64,000 bases of DNA from Novosphingobium sp. MW5 (GCA_025938935.1 JAPCWB010000001.1:1612001-1676000), one strand, 5' to 3'. Positions 17,246-26,527 are shown, counted from the stretch's first letter. The notes: generated from the sequence alone by a model not told the origin. Translations and numbers: made by a program.

Positions 17246-17786
17246 TATTGCTCTCCTCGCTGCTGCTGGCCATGCCGCCGCCGAACACGGTGCGGAACAT
17301 GTCGAACCGGTCGCTTTCGGCCTGACGCCGCCGATGTGGGTTGCCCTTTCGATGGCAACGCTCATCCTGATCGCGTTGAAGCTCGGCGTGCCGAAGATGC
17401 TGACCTCGGGCCTCGACAAGTCGATTGCCGAGATCCGCAAGCAGCTTGACGAAGCCAAGGCCCTGCGCGCCGAGGCCGAGGCACTCCGCAAGGAATATGC
17501 CGACAAGATCGCGGGCGCCGAAAAGGACGCGGCCGAAATGCTCGAGCACGCGCGGCACGAGGCAGATGCCATCGTCGCCAAGGCTTCGGCTGATGCAAAG
17601 ATCATGATCTCCCGCCGCGAAAAGATGGCACAGGATAAGATCGCCGCCGCCGAACGCGGCGCGGTTGAGGAACTGCGCGCCAAGGCCGCCGAAGCCGCCG
17701 CCACTGCCGCTGCCCGCCTGATTGCCGAAAACCACGGCGCAAAGGCTGACAAGGTGCTGGTCGACGAGGCTATCGGTTCGATCTGA
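17238..17786 (+). CDS. atpF: ATP synthase F0 subunit b
   Basis: Subunit b pairs with b' as the peripheral stalk linking subunit a to F1. It has a short N-terminal region rich in Ala and His, a membrane helix at about residues 37-54 (MWVALSMATLILIALK), then a long charged coiled coil. The 182-residue length is usual. It is the last gene of the operon and is followed at 54 bases by a terminator. Confidence 0.95.
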   Translation: MLDIALLAAAGHAAAEHGAEHVEPVAFGLTPPMWVALSMATLILIALKLGVPKMLTSGLDKSIAEIRKQLDEAKALRAEAEALRKEYADKIAGAEKDAAEMLEHARHEADAIVAKASADAKIMISRREKMAQDKIAAAERGAVEELRAKAAEAAATAAARLIAENHGAKADKVLVDEAIGSI

Positions 17787-17839
17787 TCGCACACCCGTTT
17801 TCCGGCCCAGTTTTCTGGCGACTTCCGGGAACGCAAGGA

Positions 17840-17863
17840 CCCTCGCTTCGGCGGGGGTTTTTT
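17840..17863 (+). terminator. Rho-independent terminator of the atp operon
   Basis: The stem CCCTCGC / GCGGGGG (one T-G pair) with a TTCG tetraloop is followed by six T. It is a compact textbook terminator. Confidence 0.88.
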
Positions 17864-17940
17864 GTTGGCTGCGCCGCGCCGGTTGACAGAGAGGGGGACC
17901 TGTCGGACATCGGCGAGCCTTGGCTCGATGTGCGGGAATT

Positions 17941-18818
17941 ATGGACGACAGGCATCCCGATAAGCACGGACTGCAAGGGGACTTGCTGCCTTTCCCGCCG
18001 ACGCCCTACGATAGCAGGTCGGCCTGGCAGTTCCTTCGCGCGTTTGATCTGACGCCAAACAACAGGTCTCTCTCGTTCATTCCGGCAGAGGCTGCCTATC
18101 GGGTCCAACTGGCCGGGGCCAAGGCACCGCTGCTGCTGCGTGAGGCCTTGCGCGTGGCCATGGGGGAAAACCGAATGCCCCGTGGCCTTGTCATGCCCGA
18201 AGCGATCCGCGCGGAGCGGGAGCGGACTTTACCCGCATCGAGGATGACATCGCCAATCAGCGCGACCAGCACTTCTCGCTCGACCGCGCCGCCTACCGCC
18301 GGGACCTTGCGATCTGCCGGGGGGCATTGCTCCCCTGCGGCGTTGAGGCTGCCGATCCCGCATCAGGCGTGCCGCGCCGGCTGCTGTTCTCGGGGGGCTT
18401 GAGGCAGGGGCTGGCGGTGGCCTGGCACATGTTGGTCCGCTGCGGCGGCTTCCGGCCCTTTGTCGAGCTGCACTTCGACCGGCGGGATATCGATCGCTTC
18501 AACGCCGAAGGCTACACTGCGCTCTACCACAACCTTGCCGCGCTGCTCCGCGCCAACCCAAGCCTGCGCGGCGTGATGAGTGCGAGCTGGTGGCACGATC
18601 CGGCGCTGAGCGATGCTTTCGACTTCGTCCACAATATCCCCCGCCAGCATGGCGCCGCCTTCTTCCGGGTGGGTGAGGATGCCCACGCTGCGGCGGACGC
18701 ACTGCGTTTTTCCCCTGAGCGGCAGCAGCTCCACGCCCAGGGGCGCTACCGCCCAGCCGTGTGGATGATGGTCTGGTCTTGCCGAGACCTGCTGCGCTGG
18801 GACGAGGCAAGCAGCTGA
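17941..18818 (+). pseudogene. Conserved-looking hypothetical protein, frameshifted by one base
   Basis: Two overlapping frames form one 292-residue protein if a single G is added at GG 18224-18225. The N-part (LLPFPPTPYDSRSAWQF) joins RGDFTRIEDDIANQRDQHF and runs to DLLRWDEASS. No signal peptide or membrane helix is visible. I recognise no domain. The C-terminal half has many Trp, Arg and His residues (ASWWHDPAL, HNIPRQHGAAFF), which could suit an enzyme, but that is a guess. The clean rejoining makes it a real gene. Confidence 0.7.
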
Positions 18819-18857
18819 GGACTTCCGATTCGGCGCTGGTATGGTAGGCTCACCGGC

Positions 18858-19157
18858 ATGAGCACGATTTACGACGATAGCCTGCCCCAGCAGTCCAGCC
18901 GCCTCCGCCTCGCGCTGTGGGGCTTTGCCGGTTTGCTGCTGCTGATCCCGGCAGTCGCCATGCAGTTTACCAGCGAAGTGAACTGGGGCGCGGAAGACTT
19001 CATTGCCGCCGCCGTGCTGATCGGCGGAGCAGGGCTCGGCATCGAACTCGCCGTCCGCCTGGTCAAGTCGCGCACCGCCATGTTCGCGCTGATCGCGGGC
19101 GTCATCGGGCTGATGCTGCTGGTCTGGGCGGAACTGGCCGTCGGGATTTTCGACTGA
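18858..19157 (+). CDS. Small hypothetical membrane protein
   Basis: The 99-residue product has three predicted membrane helices (about residues 19-36, 47-66 and 73-95), separated by short loops (FTSEVNWGAEDF, VKSRT). I do not recognise a named family. Proteins with this length and layout are common in sphingomonads. The gene stands alone between the hypothetical gene upstream and a convergent lipoprotein gene. Confidence 0.65.
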   Translation: MSTIYDDSLPQQSSRLRLALWGFAGLLLLIPAVAMQFTSEVNWGAEDFIAAAVLIGGAGLGIELAVRLVKSRTAMFALIAGVIGLMLLVWAELAVGIFD

Positions 19158-19169
19158 GCGAAGCGAGGT

Positions 19170-19619
19170 TCAGAGGCAATCGCCCCATGTAGGCGGTCCG
19201 GGTCGTGTCAGTAGTACGTCGATAGTCTTTCGAAGCCGTGGCGCTCCCTGCTTGCTTGAATGCAGGTACATGTCGGTCATTTCCGCAACACAAACCAAGT
19301 CGCTCGGTTCGCCCACTCGAGCTTGTTCTCTCTTGAACTTCGCCAGGTCCGCGTCGGTCCAGTTTGAGTTGCTCAAAACGTACCTATCGATCCGATTGAC
19401 CGCCCGGATCAGTTCGGTCTGATATTCTTTATCCTGTCCGGCAAAGCAGCGTCGTCCGACTTCGGCCATGGCGTTATAGATGCCCATGGCGCAAATGACG
19501 CCTTCGCCTGGCTTCGCATCAAGCCACATTCCGCCGGCTGTATCGCGCTCATGATCTACGCCGGCGCATCCAGTCACGCTCAGCGCAAGCAAAACCAGCG
19601 CGATGGTTTTCACCTGCAT
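19170..19619 (-). CDS. Hypothetical lipoprotein
   Basis: The 149-residue product has a lipoprotein signal (VKTIALVLLALSVTGC, lipobox VTGC with the acylated Cys at 18) and five or so further cysteines. No known domain is recognised. Its ATG overlaps the gloB stop by one base (TGATG), so it is probably translated from the same mRNA. The base composition is visibly less G+C-rich than the neighbours. Confidence 0.65.
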   Translation of the reverse strand: MQVKTIALVLLALSVTGCAGVDHERDTAGGMWLDAKPGEGVICAMGIYNAMAEVGRRCFAGQDKEYQTELIRAVNRIDRYVLSNSNWTDADLAKFKREQARVGEPSDLVCVAEMTDMYLHSSKQGAPRLRKTIDVLLTRPGPPTWGDCL

Positions 19620-20380
19620 CAGAAATTGTTCTTCGCTTCCCTGAGCGCCGCGAAGGTCGCTGTCGCATCCCCTCCACCCCAGCGTGCCTGAACCGATGCA
19701 TCATCGGCGCGCAGGAAGGGGTTAGTGGCCAGTTCCCGGGCGAGTGCGAAAGGCACGGTCGGTCGGCCTTCGGCGCGGGCCTTGTCGATGCAGCGGACAT
19801 AGTCCTGCAAGGCCGCGTTGTCCGGGTCGGCGTGGAGCGCGAACTTCGCGTTGCTCTGGGTATATTCGTGCGCGCAGTAGAGCGTCGTTTCCGCTGGCAG
19901 GGCCTTCAGGCGCTGCAGGCTCGCCCAGAACTGCGGGGCGGTGCCTTCGAACATCCGGCCGCAGCCGAGCGCGAAGAGCGAATCGCCGACGAAGGCGATC
20001 TTGGCGGCGGGGAGGTGATAGGCGCAGTGGCCCATGGTGTGGCCGCCGACGTCGATCACGTCAGCCTCCCAGTCACCCAGGCAGACGAAATCGCCCTGCT
20101 TCACCGTGCGGTCGACCGCGGGAATCTTGCCGGCATCGTCCTCGGGCGCGATCACGTTGCAGCCGGTGGCGGCCTTGATCGCCTCGTTCCCGCCGGCATG
20201 GTCCGGGTGCCAGTGCGTGTTCCAGATGGCGCTGATCTGCCAGCCCTTCTTGCGCGCTTCGGCAAGATAGGCGGCGGCGTCAGGCGTATCTATGCAGGCG
20301 GTCTCGCCGCTCACCGTGTCGTGGACGAGAAAGCCGTAATTGTCATCTAGGCAGGGGAACTGGTGAACTTCGATCGACAT
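19619..20380 (-). CDS. gloB: Hydroxyacylglutathione hydrolase (glyoxalase II)
   Basis: GloB hydrolyses S-lactoylglutathione to lactate and glutathione, the second step of methylglyoxal removal. The metallo-beta-lactamase metal motif THWHPDH is at residues 55-61. Further ligands are in GGHTMGHCAY and VGDSLFALGCGR, with the glyoxalase-II-specific CAHEYTQSNAKFA. The 253-residue length is normal. It is followed by an overlapping lipoprotein gene. Confidence 0.95.
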   Translation of the reverse strand: MSIEVHQFPCLDDNYGFLVHDTVSGETACIDTPDAAAYLAEARKKGWQISAIWNTHWHPDHAGGNEAIKAATGCNVIAPEDDAGKIPAVDRTVKQGDFVCLGDWEADVIDVGGHTMGHCAYHLPAAKIAFVGDSLFALGCGRMFEGTAPQFWASLQRLKALPAETTLYCAHEYTQSNAKFALHADPDNAALQDYVRCIDKARAEGRPTVPFALARELATNPFLRADDASVQARWGGGDATATFAALREAKNNF

Positions 20381-20475
20381 GTCAGGACTCCTCGGCCCAT
20401 CTCTAGCTTCAACGCGTCGGGGCGGAAATGGTTCATAGGTCGGGTGCGGACTCTAGCTGAAGACTCAACGCGGGC

Positions 20476-20850
20476 TTAGAGCTTCCAAGACACGTCATTG
20501 GTCCACGTCCGAGGAACTTTTTTCCCTTCGCCGTCGGTACCAGGAATAAAACGCCCCCGCCGCATCAATGCATCGCAGGTCGCTCGGTCAAGTGCCTCAT
20601 CGCCTGATGACATTAGAATTTCGCAGTCGGAGACGAAACCTGTCGCGTCTACGGCGAGCCTAAATCTTGTAGCACCCTTGGTATGCTTCATCTTCGACGA
20701 GATTGGGGCGTCGGCAGGCGTGACCCAACGAGCAGGGTTTCCTACTGGAAATGCTGGGGTAGGGCCATGCTGCGGAGAAGCGAACGCGCTGCCTTCTGGC
20801 ATTGATGCTGCGAGCAAGGCGGCAAATCCGAAAATGACATTGTGTCGCAT
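20476..20850 (-). CDS. Secreted protein with TonB C-terminal-like domain
   Basis: The 124-residue product has a signal peptide (about residues 1-24) and then one TonB-C-type domain: RFRLAVDATGFVSDCEILMSSGDEALDRATC followed by a strand ending in WTNDVSWKL. It has no membrane anchor or proline spacer, so it is not a working TonB. Such free TonB-C proteins are frequent in sphingomonads and their role is unknown. Base composition is lower in G+C than the flanking genes. Confidence 0.65.
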   Translation of the reverse strand: MRHNVIFGFAALLAASMPEGSAFASPQHGPTPAFPVGNPARWVTPADAPISSKMKHTKGATRFRLAVDATGFVSDCEILMSSGDEALDRATCDALMRRGRFIPGTDGEGKKVPRTWTNDVSWKL

Positions 20851-20923
20851 GGAGCAAATTCCGTTCTTGGTCCTTCATTGGTAGGCCGACCGTGGCTACC
20901 CAGCAAGCCAATCAGCCAAAGTT

Positions 20924-20955
20924 AAGGCCCGCCCGGATTGCTCCGGACGGGCCTT
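20924..20955 (-). terminator. Stem-loop terminator after rpsA
   Basis: On the coding (minus) strand, AAGGCCCGTCCGGA pairs over 14 bp with TCCGGGCGGGCCTT around a GCAA loop. It lies 28 bases beyond the rpsA stop. The following tract is only AACTTT, so termination may be less sharp than for canonical sites. Confidence 0.75.
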
Positions 20956-20982
20956 GATTTAGTTTGACCCTAAGGTTGTAGC

Positions 20983-22686
20983 TTACTTCTTGGCCTTGAG
21001 CGCAGCGCCCAGGATGTCGCCCAGCGAAGCGCCGGCATCCGAGGAACCGTACTGCTCGACGGCTTCCTTCTCTTCGGCCAGCTGGCGGGCCTTGACCGAG
21101 AAGTTCGGCTTCTTCGAACGATCGAAGCCGGTGACCATGGCGTCGAACTTCTGGCCGACCTGGAAGCGGTCGGGGCGCTGTTCGTCGCGGTCGCGGCCAA
21201 GGTCGCTGCGCTTGATGAAGCCGGTGGCGCCATCGTCGCCAGCCTGGACTTCGAGGCCGCCATCGCGGACTTCGAGGACGGTGACGGTGACGACCTGGTT
21301 CTTCTTCAGGCCCGACGAGGCAGCAGCAACGCCGGCTGCCGGAGCACCCTTTTCAAGCTGCTTCATGCCGAGGCTGATGCGCTCCTTCTCGACATCGACG
21401 TCGAGAACGATGGCCGAAACCTGCTCGCCCTTGCGGTGCAGGGCCAGCGCGTCCTCGCCCGAGATGCCCCAGGCGATGTCCGACATGTGGACCATGCCGT
21501 CGACGTCGCCATCGAGGCCGATGAACAGGCCGAATTCGGTCGCGTTCTTGACTTCGCCTTCGACGGTCGAACCGACCGGGTGCTGTTCGGCGAACGCTTC
21601 CCGGGGGTTCTGCTGAGCCTGCTTGAGGCCGAGGCTGATGCGGCGCTTGTCGCTGTCGACCTCGAGGACGATGACGTCGACTTCCTGGCTGGTCGAAACG
21701 ATCTTGCCCGGGTGGACGTTCTTCTTGGTCCACGACATTTCCGAAACGTGCACCAGACCTTCGATGCCGGCTTCCAGCTCGATGAAGGCGCCGTATTCGG
21801 TGATGTTGGTGACCGTGCCCTTGAGCTTCGCGCCAACCGGGTACTTGGCGGCAACGCCATCCCACGGATCCGATTCCAGCTGCTTCATGCCGAGGCTGAT
21901 GCGCTGGGTATCCTGGTTGATGCGGATAATCTGGACCTTCACGGTGTCACCGATGTTGATGACTTCGTTCGGGTGGTTCACGCGCTTGTAGCTCATGTCG
22001 GTGACATGGAGCAGGCCGTCGATGCCGCCGAGGTCAACGAAGGCACCGTAGTCGGTGATGTTCTTCACGACGCCGTCGATGATCTGGCCTTCGGCCAGGT
22101 TCATGATCAGGCCCGAACGCTGTTCGGCGCGGGTTTCTTCGAGGACGGCGCGGCGCGAGACAACGATGTTGCCGCGGCGACGGTCCATCTTGAGGATCTG
22201 GAAGGGCTGCGGGATGTCCATCAGCGGCTGCACGTCGCGCACCGGACGGATATCGACCTGCGAACCGGGGAGGAAGGCCACGGCGCCGTCGAGGTCGACG
22301 GTGAAGCCACCCTTCACGCGGCCGAAGATCACGCCTTCAACGCGCTTGCCTTCGCCGAATTCGTTTTCAAGCTTGTCCCAGGCGGCTTCGCGGCGGGCGC
22401 GGTCGCGGCTGAGCATGGCTTCGCCGTCAGCGTTCTCGACGCGGTCAACGAAGACTTCGACTTCGTCGCCCACGGAAAGGCCGTGCGGCTGGCCGGCCAT
22501 GGCGAATTCGCGCAGGGGCACGCGGCCTTCGCTCTTCAGGCCGACGTCGATGACGGCCTTGTCGCCTTCGATTGCGGTAATGGTGCCCTTGACGACGCGG
22601 CCTTCAAAGCCGCCGCTGGCGGCGCCGCCGAGCGATTCGTCGAGCATCGCGGCGAAATCGTCGCGAGTCGGATTGGCAGTTGCCAT
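20983..22686 (-). CDS. rpsA: 30S ribosomal protein S1
   Basis: S1 binds mRNA and brings it to the 30S subunit. The 567-residue product has six S1 repeats. Repeats 3 and 4 have the clearest signatures (KNITDYGAFVDLGGIDGL, TNITEYGAFIELEAGIEGL), each ending RISLGMKQLE-like. The start ATG at 22686 gives MATANPTRDDFAAML, typical for Alphaproteobacteria. The frame remains open further upstream (to 22818), but that sequence is not conserved. It belongs to the common aroA-cmk-rpsA neighbourhood. Confidence 0.97.
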   Translation of the reverse strand: MATANPTRDDFAAMLDESLGGAASGGFEGRVVKGTITAIEGDKAVIDVGLKSEGRVPLREFAMAGQPHGLSVGDEVEVFVDRVENADGEAMLSRDRARREAAWDKLENEFGEGKRVEGVIFGRVKGGFTVDLDGAVAFLPGSQVDIRPVRDVQPLMDIPQPFQILKMDRRRGNIVVSRRAVLEETRAEQRSGLIMNLAEGQIIDGVVKNITDYGAFVDLGGIDGLLHVTDMSYKRVNHPNEVINIGDTVKVQIIRINQDTQRISLGMKQLESDPWDGVAAKYPVGAKLKGTVTNITEYGAFIELEAGIEGLVHVSEMSWTKKNVHPGKIVSTSQEVDVIVLEVDSDKRRISLGLKQAQQNPREAFAEQHPVGSTVEGEVKNATEFGLFIGLDGDVDGMVHMSDIAWGISGEDALALHRKGEQVSAIVLDVDVEKERISLGMKQLEKGAPAAGVAAASSGLKKNQVVTVTVLEVRDGGLEVQAGDDGATGFIKRSDLGRDRDEQRPDRFQVGQKFDAMVTGFDRSKKPNFSVKARQLAEEKEAVEQYGSSDAGASLGDILGAALKAKK

Positions 22687-22898
22687 TCTTACGTTCCTTA
22701 ACATCGATGTTTCCGGCCAAGCGGTTGTATCCGCTGGTCTTTTCTCCACGCCGGCGGGATTGCCGGCATGGGCCAAAGGGGCCGATTTCCTGCGGGGGCC
22801 GGATGCCGTCCGCAGCATCCATCGGGCGGGGAGCCTTCAGGACCGCTGGCCCCTAGGTGAGAGGGGGCGGAAAAGCAAGGAAATTGGGCCTGTTTGCT

Positions 22899-23522
22899 TC
22901 AACCCGCGCCTGGCCGCGCCTTGTGAATCCAGCAATTGACCGAGAGGCGCGCGTTGGCGAGGCCATTGTCCTCTGCGCTTAGCGCCGCGACCTGGTGCCA
23001 AGCGAAGCTGGGGAATGCGACGAGGCGGTTGCGCTCCGGAGCAATCGAAACGGCTGGCTCGGTTCCGTTAAAGGCAAACAACTCGATCTCGCCGCCACTG
23101 TGCTTTGCGCCGGGGCGAGGGAAATAGAACACCGCGCTGACAATGCGGTCGCTGATGCGCCCCGCCGCGGCGGCGCCGAAATCGCTGTCGATGTGGCGTT
23201 CGAAGAAGTTGCCGTCGAACTGGGCGTTCAGCTCGTATTCGTAGCGGGCGGGGGTGAAGGGGGTTATCCCGGTCGCGGCGAACAGATCGGGCAGGCACGC
23301 TTCCACGGCGGCGGTGAACCAGTCTTCACAGGGGCCCAAGGCCTCGGGAACCTGCCACAGGCGGCGCGATCCTGAGTAGCCATTACCGTTGACGTCAGTC
23401 TCAATGGCGATTTCGAACAGGCGCGCTTCGTGCGCCGAAACGTGGGCATCGAGTTCGGCAAGGCGCTTCGCCGGCAGGAAATCGTCAATTACGATATGGC
23501 CGGGGACGAGCGGGCGGTTCAT
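22899..23522 (-). CDS. 2OG-Fe(II) oxygenase-like protein
   Basis: The 207-residue product has the pattern of a prolyl-4-hydroxylase-like oxygenase: HxD metal motif in FERHIDSDFG, distal His in VAFPSFAWHQV, and an Arg of the 2-oxoglutarate site in RLSVNCW. The substrate is unknown. It sits between cmk and rpsA, a place usually occupied only by spacer. Given the S1 and ribosomal neighbours, ribosomal-protein hydroxylation is conceivable but unproven. Confidence 0.75.
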   Translation of the reverse strand: MNRPLVPGHIVIDDFLPAKRLAELDAHVSAHEARLFEIAIETDVNGNGYSGSRRLWQVPEALGPCEDWFTAAVEACLPDLFAATGITPFTPARYEYELNAQFDGNFFERHIDSDFGAAAAGRISDRIVSAVFYFPRPGAKHSGGEIELFAFNGTEPAVSIAPERNRLVAFPSFAWHQVAALSAEDNGLANARLSVNCWIHKARPGAG

Positions 23523-23566
23523 CCAGGCTGTTTACAAATGAGAAAACAGCTTGCCCAGATTGTTAA

Positions 23567-24196
23567 CTATTGGACTTTGTCCCGCTTTAGCTCAACCAGC
23601 GCGATGGCGCGGGCCACAGCCTCTTCGCGATTGAGGAGCGAAGTGTCGAGGACCACGGCATCCTCTGCGGCGAGCAGCGGTGCGGCGGCGCGGGTGGCGT
23701 CGCGGCGATCGCGTTCCTCAAGGTCGGCGGCGATGTCCTCCAGCGTGATAGCGCGGCCCTGCTGCTGCATTTCGCGATAACGCCGCTCGGCCCGGGCCGG
23801 GACCGAGGCGATGACGAAGAGCTTTACCTCGGCCTCGGGCGCGATGACCGTGCCGATGTCGCGCCCGTCGAGCACCGCGCCGCCGGGCTGGGTGGCGAAG
23901 CTGCGCTGGCGTTCGTAAAGCGCCTGCCGCACCGCCGGATGGACCGAGACGCGGCTGGCAAGCCCGCCCGTATCTTCGGACCGCAATTCCGGATCGCCCA
24001 GCAGGCTATCGGGGAAGGCGCAGGCGGCGAGGGCATCGGCGCCGTCGTCCGGGTTGCCGCCATCGAGGAAGCACTGCCTCCCCACCGCGCGGTAAAGCAG
24101 TCCGGTATCAAGGTGCGGCAAGCCGAAATGCGCGGCGAGCGCCTTTGCTATGGTGCCTTTGCCTGATGCGGTGGGGCCATCGACGGCGATGATCAT
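23567..24196 (-). CDS. cmk: Cytidylate kinase
   Basis: Cmk phosphorylates CMP and dCMP. The P-loop DGPTASGKGT is at residues 6-15, DGRDIGTVIAPEA is the conserved Asp-Gly-Arg-Asp element, and RYREMQQQGR is the lid region. The length of 209 residues is normal. Its start overlaps the stop of the preceding membrane-protein gene by 4 bases, part of the aroA operon. Confidence 0.96.
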   Translation of the reverse strand: MIIAVDGPTASGKGTIAKALAAHFGLPHLDTGLLYRAVGRQCFLDGGNPDDGADALAACAFPDSLLGDPELRSEDTGGLASRVSVHPAVRQALYERQRSFATQPGGAVLDGRDIGTVIAPEAEVKLFVIASVPARAERRYREMQQQGRAITLEDIAADLEERDRRDATRAAAPLLAAEDAVVLDTSLLNREEAVARAIALVELKRDKVQ

Positions 24197-24450
24197 GGCT
24201 GCACTGCCTTGCGGTCGCGCAGGGCCTTCACCAGCCCCATGAGGGCAATTACCGCCCAGCAGGCTTCAAGCACGAAGGCGGCCAGGTTGAAGTGGACCGA
24301 AAGGGAGGCAAGCAAAAGCGCCGCACCGACCAGGTTGGCAGCATTGAACCACACCTTGTCCATCTGGGGCGAGGCGTTGGCATAGGCAAAAGCCACGAGA
24401 AACAGCGCGCTGCCTATCAGGCCTACCACGTTGGCCCAGTCGAGCGTCAC
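24193..24450 (-). CDS. CBU_0592-family small membrane protein
   Basis: The 85-residue product has three membrane helices ([52 protein letters not shown]). The pattern and the internal Asn-Leu-Val-Gly-Ala helix match the CBU_0592 group of small membrane proteins of unknown role. It overlaps both aroA (upstream) and cmk (downstream) by 4 bases, so it is an integral operon member. Confidence 0.75.
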   Translation of the reverse strand: MTLDWANVVGLIGSALFLVAFAYANASPQMDKVWFNAANLVGAALLLASLSVHFNLAAFVLEACWAVIALMGLVKALRDRKAVQP

Positions 24451-25784
24451 CGGCTCACTCCGCCAAGCAATTCCTCGAAAACCGGGAAGCTGGTAGCGAT
24501 GGGTCGGGTGTCGTCCACCTCCACGCCGCGCGTGCTGGCCATGCCGGCGATCGCCATCGACATGGCAATGCGGTGGTCGAGGTGCGTTTCGATCGGGCCT
24601 TCGGTGCCGGGCAGCGGATCGCCACGGGTGCCGTGGATGGTGAGGCCGTCCTCGCTTTCGGCGACGCGCGCGCCAGCAGCCGTCAGGGCGGCGGCCATGA
24701 CGGAGATGCGGTCGCTCTCCTTGACGCGCAGTTCCTCAAGGCCGGTTGTCACGGTGCGACCCTCGGCCATGGCGGCGGCGACGAAGAACACCGGGAATTC
24801 GTCGACCATGCTGGGCACGACGGCAGGATCGACTTCGATCCCCTTCAGCGGCGAATGGAAGACGCGCAGGTCCGCGACCGGCTCCCCGCCGACAAGGCGC
24901 GGGTTCTCTTCCTCGATCCGCCCGCCCATGTCGCGCAGCACGCCGATGAGGCCGGCACGGGTGGGGTTCAGCCCGACATTGCGGATCAAGAGCTCGCTGC
25001 CCGGAATGATCAGCGCGCCGACAATGAAGAATGCGGCGGATGATGGGTCGCCCGGCACGTCGATCACCTGAGGCTTCAGTTCAGCCTCTCCGCGCAGGCG
25101 AATCACGCGCGTGCCGTCCACTTCCTCGACCTCCAGCTCCGCGCCGAAGCCACGCAGCATCCGTTCGGAGTGGTCGCGGGTGGGGACCGGTTCGATCACG
25201 GTGGTGATTCCCGGTGTGTTGAGCCCCGCCAGCAGGACCGCACTTTTTACCTGCGCCGAGGCAACCGGCAGGCGGTATTCAATCGGCACGGCAGGCGATG
25301 CGCCGCGCACGGTGAGGGGGAGGCGGCCGCCTTCGCTCGCCTTGAAGGCAGCGCCCATGCGGCTGAGCGGCTCGATCACGCGGCCCATCGGGCGCTTGGA
25401 CAGGCTGGCGTCGCCGATGAACTGCGCCTCGATGGCGTGGCTCGCGACAAGGCCCATGAGAAGGCGCGTCGAGGTGCCCGAATTGCCCATGTCGAGCGGC
25501 CCTTGCGGCTGGAGCAGCGCGCCGACGCCAACGCCGTGGACGCTCCATTCGCCGATATCCGTACGCTCTACCTTCGCCCCCATCGCGCGCATGGCGGCGG
25601 CGGTGGCGAGCACGTCCTCGCCTTCAAGCAGGCCGGTCACCCGCGTCTCGCCCACGGCCAGCGCGCCCAGCATGATCGAGCGGTGGCTGATCGACTTGTC
25701 CCCCGGCACGCGAATCTCCCCGCGCAGCGGCCCGGCGGGGCGGAAGCGGCGGGGACGCATCTGGGTGGTGTCGTGCGAGCTCAA
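24447..25784 (-). CDS. aroA: 3-phosphoshikimate 1-carboxyvinyltransferase (EPSP synthase)
   Basis: AroA joins shikimate 3-phosphate and PEP in the common aromatic pathway. The 445-residue product has [16 protein letters not shown] near residues 28-43, [13 protein letters not shown] (PEP site), [10 protein letters not shown], and [14 protein letters not shown] and RVKESDRI in the second domain. These fit the class II-like alphaproteobacterial enzymes. It is the first gene of aroA-membrane protein-cmk. Confidence 0.97.
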   Translation of the reverse strand: MSSHDTTQMRPRRFRPAGPLRGEIRVPGDKSISHRSIMLGALAVGETRVTGLLEGEDVLATAAAMRAMGAKVERTDIGEWSVHGVGVGALLQPQGPLDMGNSGTSTRLLMGLVASHAIEAQFIGDASLSKRPMGRVIEPLSRMGAAFKASEGGRLPLTVRGASPAVPIEYRLPVASAQVKSAVLLAGLNTPGITTVIEPVPTRDHSERMLRGFGAELEVEEVDGTRVIRLRGEAELKPQVIDVPGDPSSAAFFIVGALIIPGSELLIRNVGLNPTRAGLIGVLRDMGGRIEEENPRLVGGEPVADLRVFHSPLKGIEVDPAVVPSMVDEFPVFFVAAAMAEGRTVTTGLEELRVKESDRISVMAAALTAAGARVAESEDGLTIHGTRGDPLPGTEGPIETHLDHRIAMSMAIAGMASTRGVEVDDTRPIATSFPVFEELLGGVSR

Positions 25785-25950
25785 AGTGTGGGGCTTTCGT
25801 CTGTACAGGCGGAAATGCGCGCGGCTTTTGACAGCGCGGGCGCACTATGGCAAGGCGCGCGCCGCGTCGGGACAGGCGCAACCTGTTTCCCATCGGAATT
25901 TGCAAAGTTACGCTCCGCCAAAGACCGGCGGGCATACTCGAGGAATTGAC

Positions 25951-26265
25951 ATGGCCAAGGCTGAATGGGGCGCCAAGCACGGCTGCCCGAAGTGCGGCAC
26001 CCGCTTTTACGATCTGGGCAAGGATGACCCGATCACCTGCATCGAATGCGGCTATGCCTGGCATGCCGAACCGGTGCTCAAGTCGAAGCAGCCGATTCCC
26101 TTTGAGGAAGTGCAGAAGGATCCGGCCCAGGTCGCCGATGCTGACCTCGCCGAAGAGGATATCGACATCGATGAGGACGGTGACAGCCCGGACAACGACG
26201 TCGATCTTGGCGGCGACGATGACCTTGGCGTTGCCGGCGTCGAAGGTGACGACGACGAAAATTAA
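25951..26265 (+). CDS. FYDLN acid-domain (TIGR02300) protein
   Basis: The 104-residue product has an N-terminal zinc ribbon (CPKC and CIEC pairs) with the family motif GTRFYDLGKDDP. Its tail is extremely acidic (runs of D and E from about residue 67 to 104). The family is restricted to Alphaproteobacteria and has no established function. The ATG at 25951 is the family start; the frame is open upstream but unrelated. It lies divergent to aroA and just before tRNA-Ala. Confidence 0.9.
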   Translation: MAKAEWGAKHGCPKCGTRFYDLGKDDPITCIECGYAWHAEPVLKSKQPIPFEEVQKDPAQVADADLAEEDIDIDEDGDSPDNDVDLGGDDDLGVAGVEGDDDEN

Positions 26266-26367
26266 TTCCCTACTTGCCAAGCCCGGAAGCCGCTTCTAAG
26301 GGGGCGTCCTTCCCGGGCCACGGCACGGGGATGGTTCACCTTTCAGGCGAACCGGAATGATTGGTAC

Positions 26368-26443
26368 GGGGCCTTAGCTCAGCTGGGAGAGCGCCTGCAT
26401 GGCATGCAGGAGGTCAGCGGTTCGATCCCGCTAGGCTCCACCA
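26368..26443 (+). tRNA. tRNA-Ala(GGC)
   Basis: The 76-base cloverleaf has a 7-bp acceptor stem, GGGGCCT with AGGCTCC, including the G3:U70 pair that identifies alanine tRNAs. It also has a D arm (GCTCAGCTGGGAGAGC), anticodon stem CCTGC/GCAGG with anticodon GGC at 26401-26403, a T arm with GGTTCGATCC, and an encoded CCA. It is followed 29 bases later by a strong terminator. Confidence 0.97.
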
Positions 26444-26471
26444 TTCATTCAAAACAGGCTTTTCGAAGGCA

Positions 26472-26506
26472 GCTGGTTGGCGAGGTTTCGCCCACCGGCT
26501 TTTTTC
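26472..26506 (+). terminator. Terminator between tRNA-Ala and ffh
   Basis: AGCTGGTTGGCG pairs with CGCCCACCGGCT (11 of 12 positions) around AGGTTT and is followed by a run of six T. It ends only 22 bases before the ffh ATG. It most likely ends the tRNA transcript. No clear ffh promoter fits between it and the start, so read-through or attenuation of ffh is possible. Confidence 0.8.
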
Positions 26507-26527
26507 GCGTTTTAGGGATTTGGTCCA

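Noticed and set aside
21436..22701. 421-codon plus-strand frame opposite rpsA
   Set aside because: The repeats mirror the S1 repeats on the coding strand; it is a shadow.
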